Both the position numbers and the translations under genes were made by a program. DNA of 42,677 nt from a virus: the IMG/VR virus record IMGVR_UViG_3300043446_001004, positions 1 through 42,677 of that record; one strand, 5' to 3'. Within the stretch, counting starts at the first letter, position 1. Every line of letters starts with the position of its first letter. This document shows positions 13,331 through 21,193 of this stretch, piece after piece. Below the pieces are notes generated by a model. The model was not told where the DNA came from and ran no database searches. It saw only the letters and a program-made list of their open reading frames with translations.

Positions 13331-14558
13331 ATTCAGTTAACCATGTAAATGTTTTACGCCAGTCGAGATTGCGACGACGATCTAGTTCGTCCAAGTATAC
13401 TATTAATTTATGTATTTCGCGATCATTACGAACAGATTGCTGGATCTGTTTCATAATGCCCATCATATATCGTTTGGCTTCCACCTGCTGATGTGTGAGT
13501 CCTGGCATGGCTTTTAGGATACGCACAAAGTCATCGCGCCAGAAGTCCCCACCAAAAGCATCAGGATTTAGATGTGGGCGGTCATACACTGTCATAAAAT
13601 GATGCCCGATCTCGCGTTTGGTGCGAAATTGATTGACGTACTCAATCATTTCAGGCATGGTTTTGATAGTAAGACTGGTTATGGTCTGATTGATGTTCAA
13701 TCTGATCCAACCCTGCTCGACCAGATATTCAAAGTTTTTGCGCCACAATTCCAGATCCAGGCCGTGTCTGACATATTCCTGTTCTGGTCCCCAACAGTCG
13801 ATGCTGGCTGTAAGATCAAATCGGGCAATACGACCCGTGTCCACCAGCTGTTTAATTCTGGCTATGTGACTGCGTAGACGATCATGACTGATCATGAGAT
13901 TGCTGACCACATTAAACTCTAGATCGGGATTGGATCGTGTTTCTAGGAATTCCAGACAAATGTCAAACTGTGCCTGATAGAAAGGTTCTCCACCCAGCAC
14001 ATGCAGGCGGCGCACGGTCATGTAATTGATGTCCATCCATTCCCAGAACTGTTCGGTCAGCTGGGCATGATCGGGGTGTTTAACTGATCTGTTGTCAATT
14101 ATCATTCCGTCACGCTCAAAGCGACCGTGGCGCAAATTTTCCTGTTGTATCTTGCTACTGTATCCGTCCCAGCAATAGACACAACTGAGATTGCAAACGT
14201 TGTCGAAGTACACCTCCACAATACGTGGTGTCACATTCGTGGCAGTGGGATCAGTGTCCAGCTCAGGCGGCGCTAGATCGGGCACCTGCATCTGCAACAT
14301 GCGATCACTAAACCCACCTGCTTCTTCAATATTGCGACAATACTCACAGCCACCTGATGGCCATTCGCCAGCCAGCATCAGTTCACGATCATTTATTTTC
14401 CTGGGTGTATTGTGGAAATCCATGAACGTGTCTGGCTGCAACAGCGATGAGAACACTCTATGACACGAGTTGGTCCTTCCGTTGTATAACAGTATTGTGC
14501 TCCAGGTCCACTTTAACTGACAGGCAGTAGCAGACTTGATAGGAAAGACTTTAGGCAT
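13320..14558 (-). CDS. Radical SAM protein with N-terminal Cys-rich domain
   Basis: A 412-residue protein. C122, C126 and C129 (CNLSCVYC) form the radical SAM motif, with VLGGEPFY following (GGE). Ahead of it, C13, C32 and the pair C71/C74 resemble an auxiliary cluster placed N-terminally, the same order as in the gene at 1-850. The two are probably paralogues. The start codon abuts the stop of the 78-residue gene. It lies in the operon with another radical SAM locus and the carbamoyltransferase. The substrate is unknown. Confidence 0.85.
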   Translation of the reverse strand: MPKVFPIKSATACQLKWTWSTILLYNGRTNSCHRVFSSLLQPDTFMDFHNTPRKINDRELMLAGEWPSGGCEYCRNIEEAGGFSDRMLQMQVPDLAPPELDTDPTATNVTPRIVEVYFDNVCNLSCVYCWDGYSSKIQQENLRHGRFERDGMIIDNRSVKHPDHAQLTEQFWEWMDINYMTVRRLHVLGGEPFYQAQFDICLEFLETRSNPDLEFNVVSNLMISHDRLRSHIARIKQLVDTGRIARFDLTASIDCWGPEQEYVRHGLDLELWRKNFEYLVEQGWIRLNINQTITSLTIKTMPEMIEYVNQFRTKREIGHHFMTVYDRPHLNPDAFGGDFWRDDFVRILKAMPGLTHQQVEAKRYMMGIMKQIQQSVRNDREIHKLIVYLDELDRRRNLDWRKTFTWLTEYVV

Positions 14559-14794
14559 CAGTCCTCATAGCCGTAATCTTCTTCAGGGTCGTCGTCCTCT
14601 ACACCAGACGCATACTCTTTGTATGCTCTACCCAGTGCTGAATCAGTACCGCAAAATTCCTTCAGTTCCAGGTCGCCCACTAGATCGACTAGAATGCTGA
14701 CAATGTTGTCGGCAGCTTCCTGTCGGTCTTTAGCTGGAATATATTGCTTTAGGATAGTGTATGTTTCGCTTAAAACGTCAATATCAATACTCAT
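14558..14794 (-). CDS. Hypothetical acidic protein, 78 residues
   Basis: Begins MSIDIDVLSETYTILKQY and ends in the strongly acidic tail DDDPEEDYGYED. The core is helical. The start overlaps the upstream stop by 4 bp and its stop overlaps the next start, so it is tightly coupled between two radical SAM loci. Acidic C-termini are common in phage proteins that contact DNA-binding partners, but there is no motif to support a function. Confidence 0.75.
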   Translation of the reverse strand: MSIDIDVLSETYTILKQYIPAKDRQEAADNIVSILVDLVGDLELKEFCGTDSALGRAYKEYASGVEDDDPEEDYGYED

Positions 14795-15105
14795 GTCGAT
14801 TCTTTCAAATGTTTTGCTGCCATCAGATCATCAGTGCATCCAGTACACCGAGTCTTCGTACAGACTGTTTGTGTGGGCAACAGTTCCCACCCAGTTTCCA
14901 GATTACCCAACTGATCATTGCAACACTCACCACCGTATATATCAAAGTCTGGACCAATGTATAGACGATTGTGACCAGCATCACAAAGCCAACCTTGCCA
15001 ACGGTCCAGTTCCTGATTGTGTAGCCAATTGGCTTCCATACGAAACTTTCGATTGTCGTCAGTTGTCACTAGACAATTATAGTACTGGTGATTGTCAAAT
15101 TGCAA
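14791..15105 (-). CDS. SPASM-like C-terminal half of a split radical SAM protein
   Basis: A 104-codon frame starting at TTG 15105, with no convincing ribosome site. Its second half has LYIGPDFDIYGGECC, then CTKTRCTGCTDD, the Cys pattern of an auxiliary-cluster (SPASM/twitch) region. On its own it lacks the radical SAM barrel. It overlaps the 3' end of the 15095-15709 gene by 11 bp in the +1 frame, and joining the two would give one enzyme of about 300 residues. Either the halves are separate subunits, a +1 frameshift joins them, or one base is missing from the sequence. Confidence 0.7.
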   Translation of the reverse strand: MQFDNHQYYNCLVTTDDNRKFRMEANWLHNQELDRWQGWLCDAGHNRLYIGPDFDIYGGECCNDQLGNLETGWELLPTQTVCTKTRCTGCTDDLMAAKHLKEST

Positions 15106-15709
15106 GATTTAGTTTGCCTTTTAAGATTGGAACAGTCCTGGTCTGTTTGCTGTAATCTATGCTATTTACCATATTGCTGATGCCATGACCATTTAAAATT
15201 TCCACGTAATGTGGAATACGATGCCTGTTCCAGTGCTCGTCCATGATGTTCACGTGCATGTGGCGGCCTGCTGGCAGATTTTGTTTCAGCTGGATCATGG
15301 TGTCAAAGAATCGCTGTTCGTCCATGTGTTCCGAATGTGTACTGAACGATATGTTGTCTACCACCTGAAACATCCTCAAGTAGTAGTCATAGGTGGCACT
15401 GCCGTTGGTAGTGGCCAGTATCTGGTTAATGTCCGAGTAGTTGTCACGAAGCCATTCCACAAATGGTAGGAAATGTTTGTTGGCTGTAACTTCCCCACCA
15501 GTAAAACTGATTTTGTATAGTCCACGCCCTTGTGTTTTGTCGTGTATATCAATCCAGTTGGCTTGTAACGTTTCCAGATCCTTGTGCGGGCTGGAGTTGT
15601 CATGTACATCAGCGCCACAGTACATACAGTCATAGTTACACCGACGTCCCAGATTCCATGTGATGGAAAAGTGTTTGGGTATTGGATCTATTCTGATTAC
15701 TTTCGACAT
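15095..15709 (-). CDS. Radical SAM protein (N-terminal half of split gene)
   Basis: 204 residues with CNYDCMYC (C24, C28, C31) and FTGGEVTANK (GGE), a clear radical SAM core. It stops at ATT TGA C after LKGKLNLAI, where a full-length family member would continue into the Cys-rich C-terminal region found in the next ORF. Reading past the stop in the +1 frame gives DNHQYYNCLV. It is the first gene of the 11-gene operon and follows a terminator-like hairpin at 15721-15743. Confidence 0.85.
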   Translation of the reverse strand: MSKVIRIDPIPKHFSITWNLGRRCNYDCMYCGADVHDNSSPHKDLETLQANWIDIHDKTQGRGLYKISFTGGEVTANKHFLPFVEWLRDNYSDINQILATTNGSATYDYYLRMFQVVDNISFSTHSEHMDEQRFFDTMIQLKQNLPAGRHMHVNIMDEHWNRHRIPHYVEILNGHGISNMVNSIDYSKQTRTVPILKGKLNLAI

Positions 15710-15720
15710 ACAGGTAGAAA

Positions 15721-15743
15721 GGCCCTGACATTACATCAGGGCC
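15721..15743 (-). terminator. Terminator-like hairpin after uvsX
   Basis: GGCCCTGA (15736-15743 on the minus strand) pairs perfectly with TCAGGGCC (15721-15728) around a 7-nt loop and is followed by TTTCT. It separates uvsX from the radical SAM operon; the short U-run suggests partial termination. Confidence 0.65.
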
Positions 15744-15748
15744 AGTCT

Positions 15749-16822
15749 TTACTCCTCAACAGTTGCTGGTGCTTCGACTGCTGGTGTGGGTGAGCCCAGA
15801 TGCGGATTGGCTGTCATATCGGCCATGATTGTATCTAAACAACCATCGTCGTTGCGTTCCCAACCCTTACGGAACTTCTTGATAACTTCACCATCAGCAG
15901 TTGTATAGGTAAGACTGTTGCCTTCCTTTTTCAACATGCCTTTGGCTTCCACTAGATCCACAAGCCCTGAATAAGGGTTCATGCCGGTCTCATATGGAAT
16001 CTTGACCTGAACACTTTCAAAAGGTTTGGCATATCGTGTCTTCATGATTTTACATGCGGCACGGATACCGTTCACTTCTGTAGTTTTGTTGCCGTCTTCG
16101 TCTTCCTTGAGTTTCAATTTACGCATTGCTACTACAATTGAACTGGCATAGATAAAGCCCTGACCACCTGAGATTTTGTCATCAGGATCGAACATGTCCT
16201 GACTTGCATAGGTGTGGTTGGTAGCAACCAGGCCCAAGTTCAAATCACCAAACATGTTTACACAGTTACGAACCAGTGCTGTCAGTGCTTTGGGTTTACG
16301 GCCCATGTCACCTTTCATGTCACCAGCTTCAAACTGATTTACGTCAGTGGGCGTCAACAACATACCCAGCGAATCCAATACAAACAACACCTTGGGACGA
16401 TCGTTCTCTGGCAATGTTTTGTATTCTTTCACAAACTCACTGATCATTTTAGCCACGTCATCGATCATGGCCATGTTCAGCTTGAGCAGTTTGTCTTCAC
16501 TAGTGTCCACGTTTAGAGCGTGTAACCACTTTTCATCTAGAGCGTTTTCTGTGTCGATTAGGATCACATAGATGCCCTGTGCTTGTGCGTTCTTGACCAA
16601 GTTGCCTGAACAGATAAAACTTTTACCTGCACCAGACTCACCAGCAAACACAGTCACTTTGCCCAGCGGAATACCGCGATTGAAGTCACCACTGATCAGG
16701 TAGTTCAAGGCATAATTGCTTGTACTAACCCAATCAGTAGGATCGTTGAAACCAAAACTCAAGCCGTCAATGCTTTTCGTCAAGGTCTTTCTAAATTTAC
16801 TTACGTCGAATGGTTTTCCCAT
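15749..16822 (-). CDS. uvsX: UvsX RecA-like recombinase
   Basis: A 357-residue protein with Walker A GESGAGKS (61-68), the ILIDTENALDEKW strand containing the catalytic Glu region, Walker B LFVLDSLGML and the DNA-binding loop region around DDKISGGQGFIYASS. It fits T4 UvsX (about 390 residues) more closely than bacterial RecA. It forms presynaptic filaments for recombination-dependent replication and repair with UvsY and gp32. It is separated from gp32 by a 7-bp GC stem and followed by a hairpin. The Shine-Dalgarno CAGGAGC precedes ATG 16822. Confidence 0.93.
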   Translation of the reverse strand: MGKPFDVSKFRKTLTKSIDGLSFGFNDPTDWVSTSNYALNYLISGDFNRGIPLGKVTVFAGESGAGKSFICSGNLVKNAQAQGIYVILIDTENALDEKWLHALNVDTSEDKLLKLNMAMIDDVAKMISEFVKEYKTLPENDRPKVLFVLDSLGMLLTPTDVNQFEAGDMKGDMGRKPKALTALVRNCVNMFGDLNLGLVATNHTYASQDMFDPDDKISGGQGFIYASSIVVAMRKLKLKEDEDGNKTTEVNGIRAACKIMKTRYAKPFESVQVKIPYETGMNPYSGLVDLVEAKGMLKKEGNSLTYTTADGEVIKKFRKGWERNDDGCLDTIMADMTANPHLGSPTPAVEAPATVEE

Positions 16823-16843
16823 ACTAATGCTCCTGATAGATTA

Positions 16844-16862
16844 CCCGGGCACTGGGCCCGGG
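16844..16862 (-). other. Intercistronic GC hairpin between gene 32 and uvsX
   Basis: CCCGGGC (16844-16850) and GCCCGGG (16856-16862) form a perfect 7-bp GC stem with a 5-nt loop and no U-run. It may stabilise the gene 32 transcript or pause polymerase. Confidence 0.6.
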
Positions 16863-16869
16863 CGTATTT

Positions 16870-17874
16870 TTACTTCTGACGATTACGGATCATAGCCAGA
16901 ATGTCTTCAGCACGTTGGCTGGAAGGCTTGGCCTGAACTGGTGCTGTAGGCGCTGGTGTATCACCATCGTCGTCACCCATGTCATCGTCATGGTGAGCAG
17001 GAGCAGATGCTACTGGAGCAGGGGCTGGAGCGGCCGCACGTGGTGCAGGTGCGCTTTCGTTTGAACCACCAGAGTTGCCGATGTTAACACCACTGGGTTT
17101 GTAGTATTGACCCCAGGCTTCTGGATCATAAGGTTCGCCAGCAACTGATGCTTCGAACATTTCTTTGATAACACGTAGCTCAACATCACCAGGCTTCTTG
17201 GGCAAGAAGTCTGACAACTTGTACAAGCCATATGTGTCGATTGCCGCACGTTCTTCAGCAGTCAATGCAGTCTCTTTGCGAGCCCACTTGCTGGTGCTGT
17301 AGTCAGCATAGCCACCTTTAGAAGTCTTGACAATCTGGAAATCCAGACCAGCTTCGTAATCAGTTGGCAATTCTTCCATGTCAGGATCCATCAGCGCACC
17401 TTTAACAATGTTAAAGATTTGTGGACTGATGATAAAACGACGGATGGGATTTTCTGGAAGTGCCGTTTCGTTCATTGGGTCTTCGTGTACAAAGCCCTGG
17501 AACAAATATGAACGCTTCTTCCAATATTTGCGACCCATTTCTTCTAGAGTCTTGTCCTTGAACCAAGGGCGGACTTCTGAAAGGATAGGACAGGTTTCAT
17601 TCCACATTTCCATACAAGGAACTTGTACGTACACTGTTTTGCTTTCGGCTTGACCTTTTACTCCAGCAAATGGGAGTTTGATCATTGCACGTTCGATCCA
17701 GAAGAATGTGTTCTTAGAATCGCCATCAGGTAGGAACCTGACTCGTGATGTTGTGCCTTCGGGAATGTTCCAGTGTGAATAAATTGCTTTATCGCCACCT
17801 TGCGTAGCGCCACCGGTATTGCGGTTTTCTTGATTTTGCAGTTTTGCGCGGATTTCAGCCAATGTTGTTGCCAT
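16870..17874 (-). CDS. 32: Gp32 single-stranded DNA-binding protein
   Basis: A 334-residue protein. The N-terminal basic segment (AEIRAKLQNQENRN) precedes the OB-fold core with FLPDGDSKNTFFW, C87 and C95 (CMEMWNETC) in the zinc-region, and YWKKRSYLFQGFV. A Pro/Ala-rich stretch with the acidic run HDDDMGDDDGD follows and the end is AEDILAMIRNRQK. T4 gp32 likewise has a basic N-terminus, a core and an acidic C-terminal partner-binding tail. I chose ATG 17874 with its AAGGAGA site; an upstream ATG at 17919 lies in the hairpin-rich leader. It coats ssDNA in replication and recombination. Confidence 0.9.
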   Translation of the reverse strand: MATTLAEIRAKLQNQENRNTGGATQGGDKAIYSHWNIPEGTTSRVRFLPDGDSKNTFFWIERAMIKLPFAGVKGQAESKTVYVQVPCMEMWNETCPILSEVRPWFKDKTLEEMGRKYWKKRSYLFQGFVHEDPMNETALPENPIRRFIISPQIFNIVKGALMDPDMEELPTDYEAGLDFQIVKTSKGGYADYSTSKWARKETALTAEERAAIDTYGLYKLSDFLPKKPGDVELRVIKEMFEASVAGEPYDPEAWGQYYKPSGVNIGNSGGSNESAPAPRAAAPAPAPVASAPAHHDDDMGDDDGDTPAPTAPVQAKPSSQRAEDILAMIRNRQK

Positions 17875-17880
17875 AATGTT

Positions 17881-17934
17881 TCTCCTTAATGTTATGTGCC
17901 ATAATGTGCCTAAACGCACACTACATGATGTAGT
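17881..17934 (-). promoter_or_regulatory. Structured gene 32 leader, possible translational operator
   Basis: The leader RNA holds ACUACAU-C-AUGUAGU (plus-strand 17920-17934), then UGUGC-GUUUAG-GCACA (17905-17920). GGCACAU occurs twice, 10 nt apart (17894-17900, 17904-17910), so the UGUGC arm can pair with either copy. AAGGAGA (17881-17887) follows. T4 gene 32 is autoregulated by gp32 binding to a structured leader; this could be the equivalent. Confidence 0.5.
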
Positions 17935-17946
17935 CTACGTTATATG

Positions 17947-17954
17947 TATTTATG
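17947..17954 (-). promoter_or_regulatory. T4-type late promoter (CATAAATA), gene 32
   Basis: CATAAATA on the minus strand, about 70 nt before ATG 17874. TTGACG lies 2 nt upstream with a weak TAGACT 18 nt further, so a host-type promoter may overlap it. Confidence 0.55.
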
Positions 17955-18002
17955 CCGTCAAGAAAAAAACTATTATTTTTGTGGCAATTTCGCCAGACTG
18001 TT

Positions 18003-19562
18003 TTATCTGTTCACTCGTTTAACGAAATCCATGAATTCTAGAACATCGTCTTCGGTCACTGAATCATCAGTCTTATTGTCACCATACTTGTGCTCAGGAT
18101 CGTTCAGTTCATCGTCCTCCACATCAGTCATCAGATCTGCTGGAGCATCATAACGGTCGATGGACTCTTGTGGTGCGGCTGGAGCCGTGGCTGGTGGTGT
18201 TGTTGGGGTCACCGCAGGCTGACTGGCTGGCGCTGGTGCCGCCGCAGGCTGTGGTGGAGTGAGCTTGCTATAAAGTTCAGGATGGCGGTCTTCTATCCAA
18301 TTGAATATTAGATCATTTGCAGGCTGTTCATGGCCTTGTGGCTCGGATGCTCGCTGCGCTAGAAGATCATCCAGGTCTGAATCAGACAAGAATGGTTCTA
18401 GTGCGTTAATAGCGTCAGTGCCGTCTACTCCCAGTTCTAAAGGCTTCTGTAGTAGATCATTTAGTTGTTTTATATCTTCGTCTGTGCGAGGGATCGCATA
18501 GGTGCCTTCGGATATCCCATCCATAAAACTCTCAAACTCTAGAGACTCAGGTGTGGCAATACTGTTCTGACGTTCGTTATAGACTCTGGCCACAATAGGC
18601 AGGGCCGCATCTAGACGATCGTCATAAATCTTACGCACAAACTTTTCTTTGAAACTTTCTAAATCGACTTCATCAGTCAGCACTGTTGCGCTGGGCTGGA
18701 ATGTTTCTGCAAATTTTTTGTAACCGCGGCCACCTGCTAGTGAGCTCAAGTTACTGTGAATTTGACCATAGTAATCAATGGCTGCTTCCACCATCTGTGT
18801 GGTAGCACCATCTTCAAATGTTCTGCCGCGCATGTTACGAACAAAGCCGCGCAGGCTGCCCATCTCGTTAACCATTCTGACAATGTGTTCGCCTAGGGCA
18901 TCGCCACGATCACCGCCGTGTTGCAAGTGTTGTGCCATGGCACGAGCACCCACTAGACTCTTGAATGGCATTAGCAATCGCTCGCCCAGTTCAGTTTCCA
19001 CAAAGATGCTTTCGATGTTGCGACTGCGAGCACCACGTACTTCAGGATTGATTGCACTTTCGTGGCGCACGATGATGCGAGCCTTCTTCATCTCCTGATA
19101 ACTGCGGCGGCGTGTGCCGTGCATGCCTTCCATCACTGCTGACTCTTTAACATCGCTCATTTTAACTTCAGCACTGTCATACGCTGTGTCAGACTTGCTT
19201 AGGTGACGCACGTCTTGTAAGTCTAGACCCGACTTGTTGATGTCACGAACATCAAAGCTCATCATGCGGCTACGTGCAAATTTACGCAAGTCTCTTAGGA
19301 AATTGTACCAGCCCTTCTTTTGTTCATCATGCAACTCATCACTCATGTCACGACTGAAGTACACTTTAAGCGAGTTCTGGTCTGCTAGACTGATAGTAAC
19401 TGCGCCCAGCTTCTGATCTTCGTGTGCGTAGGTAAAGTTAAAGAAACGAGCTTGCTCAGGATCTTGTGTTGCTTTGGCTTTTTCGTCGCCCAAGCTGAGA
19501 TCATCAAAGCCTGTGCGAATCTTGTCAAAAAGTGCCTGTGCGATATTGTCAACGTTAGTCAT
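18003..19562 (-). CDS. Large phage protein of unknown function downstream of terminase
   Basis: A 519-residue soluble protein without signal or membrane segment. Residues 1-330 are mixed alpha/beta with many charged residues; about 390-450 is a flexible Pro/Ala-rich linker (TPPQPAAAPAPAS); the C-terminus is acidic (DVEDDELNDPE, DDSVTEDDVLEFMDF). It has its own AATAAATA late promoter overlapping the terminase stop. Location and timing fit a virion, packaging or late accessory role. No family is recognised and I do not assign one. Confidence 0.8.
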   Translation of the reverse strand: MTNVDNIAQALFDKIRTGFDDLSLGDEKAKATQDPEQARFFNFTYAHEDQKLGAVTISLADQNSLKVYFSRDMSDELHDEQKKGWYNFLRDLRKFARSRMMSFDVRDINKSGLDLQDVRHLSKSDTAYDSAEVKMSDVKESAVMEGMHGTRRRSYQEMKKARIIVRHESAINPEVRGARSRNIESIFVETELGERLLMPFKSLVGARAMAQHLQHGGDRGDALGEHIVRMVNEMGSLRGFVRNMRGRTFEDGATTQMVEAAIDYYGQIHSNLSSLAGGRGYKKFAETFQPSATVLTDEVDLESFKEKFVRKIYDDRLDAALPIVARVYNERQNSIATPESLEFESFMDGISEGTYAIPRTDEDIKQLNDLLQKPLELGVDGTDAINALEPFLSDSDLDDLLAQRASEPQGHEQPANDLIFNWIEDRHPELYSKLTPPQPAAAPAPASQPAVTPTTPPATAPAAPQESIDRYDAPADLMTDVEDDELNDPEHKYGDNKTDDSVTEDDVLEFMDFVKRVNR

Positions 19563-19581
19563 GGGTTAAACCTCTATGTTA

Positions 19582-19589
19582 TATTTATT
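19582..19589 (-). promoter_or_regulatory. T4-type late promoter (AATAAATA)
   Basis: Minus strand octamer about 20 nt before ATG 19562, overlapping the end of the terminase gene. AGAGGTTTAACCC lies between it and the start. Confidence 0.6.
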
Positions 19590-21159
19590 AAAAAACGATA
19601 ACCGGTAGCGGTTCAATAAAGTTGTCCAAGTTGTCTCGCATGGTGGAATCGATGTCTGCGTCCCAGTTCTGTAGTGTTTGCGCCATTCGAACTGCCACCA
19701 GCATACTGGTAACCAGGTCATCAGTCTCGCCAGGCTTGGCAGCAAATCCAGCAGCCTGCGCCACGAAGCCTTTCAGCTCAGTGATCAGGTTTTTACTAGC
19801 AATCTTCATCTTCTTGGTTTCAATCAGACTCTTGAGCTTGGCGCAAGCAGCCAGTTTGGTTTTGTTGCTGGTGTTGAAACCCTTTCTGTAGGTTCTACCA
19901 CCACCCATGCCCACCTTTTTAGGTTCGCTTAGGAAGATGCCCTTGATGTTTTCTTCACCAATCTCACGGATGCTGACTAGTGCGGCTTCACCCAATGTGT
20001 TGTTTTCCACGCTGTAGTATACACACGTCTGATCATGTATGATATCTGTGATATATTTGGTGATTTCGCTCATGATTCGCACTTGGCCTTGCACATCCGT
20101 CTTGTTATGTTGCCATTCTGCCACCTGCATCATGGTAGGCAGCTCTAGCACCTGAATGGCTGCGGGATCACCACCAGTACCCAGACTGGGGTCTAGTGCG
20201 ACCACATACTTGCGACCCATCTCAGGTCGTTTGTACCAGCGTATCTGTCCCTGACGGAATGTGGGATCAATGCCAGCCATTTCACTTAATAAGATAGGAT
20301 TGATCAGGGTCTCGTCGAAAATAATGAACTCACAGTCCATTTCTCGACGGAAACGTTCCTCACCAATCTGTGCTCGCTGTGCATCAGCCCACTTGTCGTC
20401 TCTGTCAGGGTGCTCACGCCAGTAGCTTCTGAAGCCTTTGAATCCGTTTACACCCAGTTCGGTCTCGTTGCCAAACTCGTCGATACATTTTTGTGACCCT
20501 TTCCAGATCTGAGCAAACTGGTCTTCGTCACTGTTGGGGGTGCTTGTGATAATACACTTACCACCAGTACTTAGTGTGGGCTGGATAGCAGTCCAGAATT
20601 CGGTAGCGATTGTGGGGCGGACGAAGGCAAATTCGTCCAAGTATAACAGTGAAATAGACATACCGCGACCGGTATTTTCTGTAGTAGTTTGTGCTACAAT
20701 ACGACTGCCATTTTCAAAACTAATGCTGCCTTTGTTGTAGTCCACAACACCGGCACGAATGTGGTTGGGACACGCTTCGTAAGCATATCGTATACGTTGC
20801 ATGATCTCCTGTGCGCCCAGATATTTGTGTGCGGCAATCAGAATGGTGGAATCTGGTACGAACATGGCCTGCCACAATAAATACCCAGCAGCCGAAGTAC
20901 TTTTACCGGTCTGTCTTGGCATGAGGCTGATACTGAACCTGTAATTGTGGTAGGTGTGAATAAGCCTTGACTGATATTCAAAAGGATTGTATAATAACTG
21001 ACCCTTCATAGGATGCTGAATGTAGAAATAATTCGACATGAAGTATTCGGGGCCAGTTTTTGGATCCGCACACTTAGCTATTTCTAATATCTCTTGTGTT
21101 GACCAATTCTGCGACTTGTGGGCAGGCTTGATTAGAACACCATCTAAACTTTTGCTCAT
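19588..21159 (-). CDS. 17: Terminase large subunit gp17
   Basis: A 523-residue protein with the T4 gp17 layout. The ATPase half has Walker A PRQTGKST (81-88), Walker B with catalytic Glu LLYLDE (171-176) and coupling motif ITSTPNS (about 204-210). The nuclease half has the three acidic positions: D323 (ALDPS), E385 (SVENN) and D480/D481 (ETDDL). It drives headful packaging and cuts DNA at the portal. T4 gp17 is 610 residues, so this is a shorter form with all catalytic residues. TATAAGTA lies upstream and AAGGATG serves as ribosome site. Confidence 0.95.
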   Translation of the reverse strand: MSKSLDGVLIKPAHKSQNWSTQEILEIAKCADPKTGPEYFMSNYFYIQHPMKGQLLYNPFEYQSRLIHTYHNYRFSISLMPRQTGKSTSAAGYLLWQAMFVPDSTILIAAHKYLGAQEIMQRIRYAYEACPNHIRAGVVDYNKGSISFENGSRIVAQTTTENTGRGMSISLLYLDEFAFVRPTIATEFWTAIQPTLSTGGKCIITSTPNSDEDQFAQIWKGSQKCIDEFGNETELGVNGFKGFRSYWREHPDRDDKWADAQRAQIGEERFRREMDCEFIIFDETLINPILLSEMAGIDPTFRQGQIRWYKRPEMGRKYVVALDPSLGTGGDPAAIQVLELPTMMQVAEWQHNKTDVQGQVRIMSEITKYITDIIHDQTCVYYSVENNTLGEAALVSIREIGEENIKGIFLSEPKKVGMGGGRTYRKGFNTSNKTKLAACAKLKSLIETKKMKIASKNLITELKGFVAQAAGFAAKPGETDDLVTSMLVAVRMAQTLQNWDADIDSTMRDNLDNFIEPLPVIVF

Positions 21160-21185
21160 TTTTTTAAAACATCCTTGTATGTAAT

Positions 21186-21193
21186 TACTTATA
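21186..21193 (-). promoter_or_regulatory. T4-type late promoter variant (TATAAGTA), gene 17
   Basis: Minus strand TATAAGTA about 27 nt before ATG 21159. It abuts the HNH start codon on the other strand. Confidence 0.5.

Noticed and set aside
14619-15155. 178-codon plus-strand frame
   Set aside because: Antisense to three overlapping operon genes, with Ser/Thr/Cys-rich low-quality sequence and no promoter or ribosome site.
20872-20885. AATAAATACC on the plus strand, resembling a late promoter
   Set aside because: It lies inside the terminase coding sequence and faces no gene on that strand.
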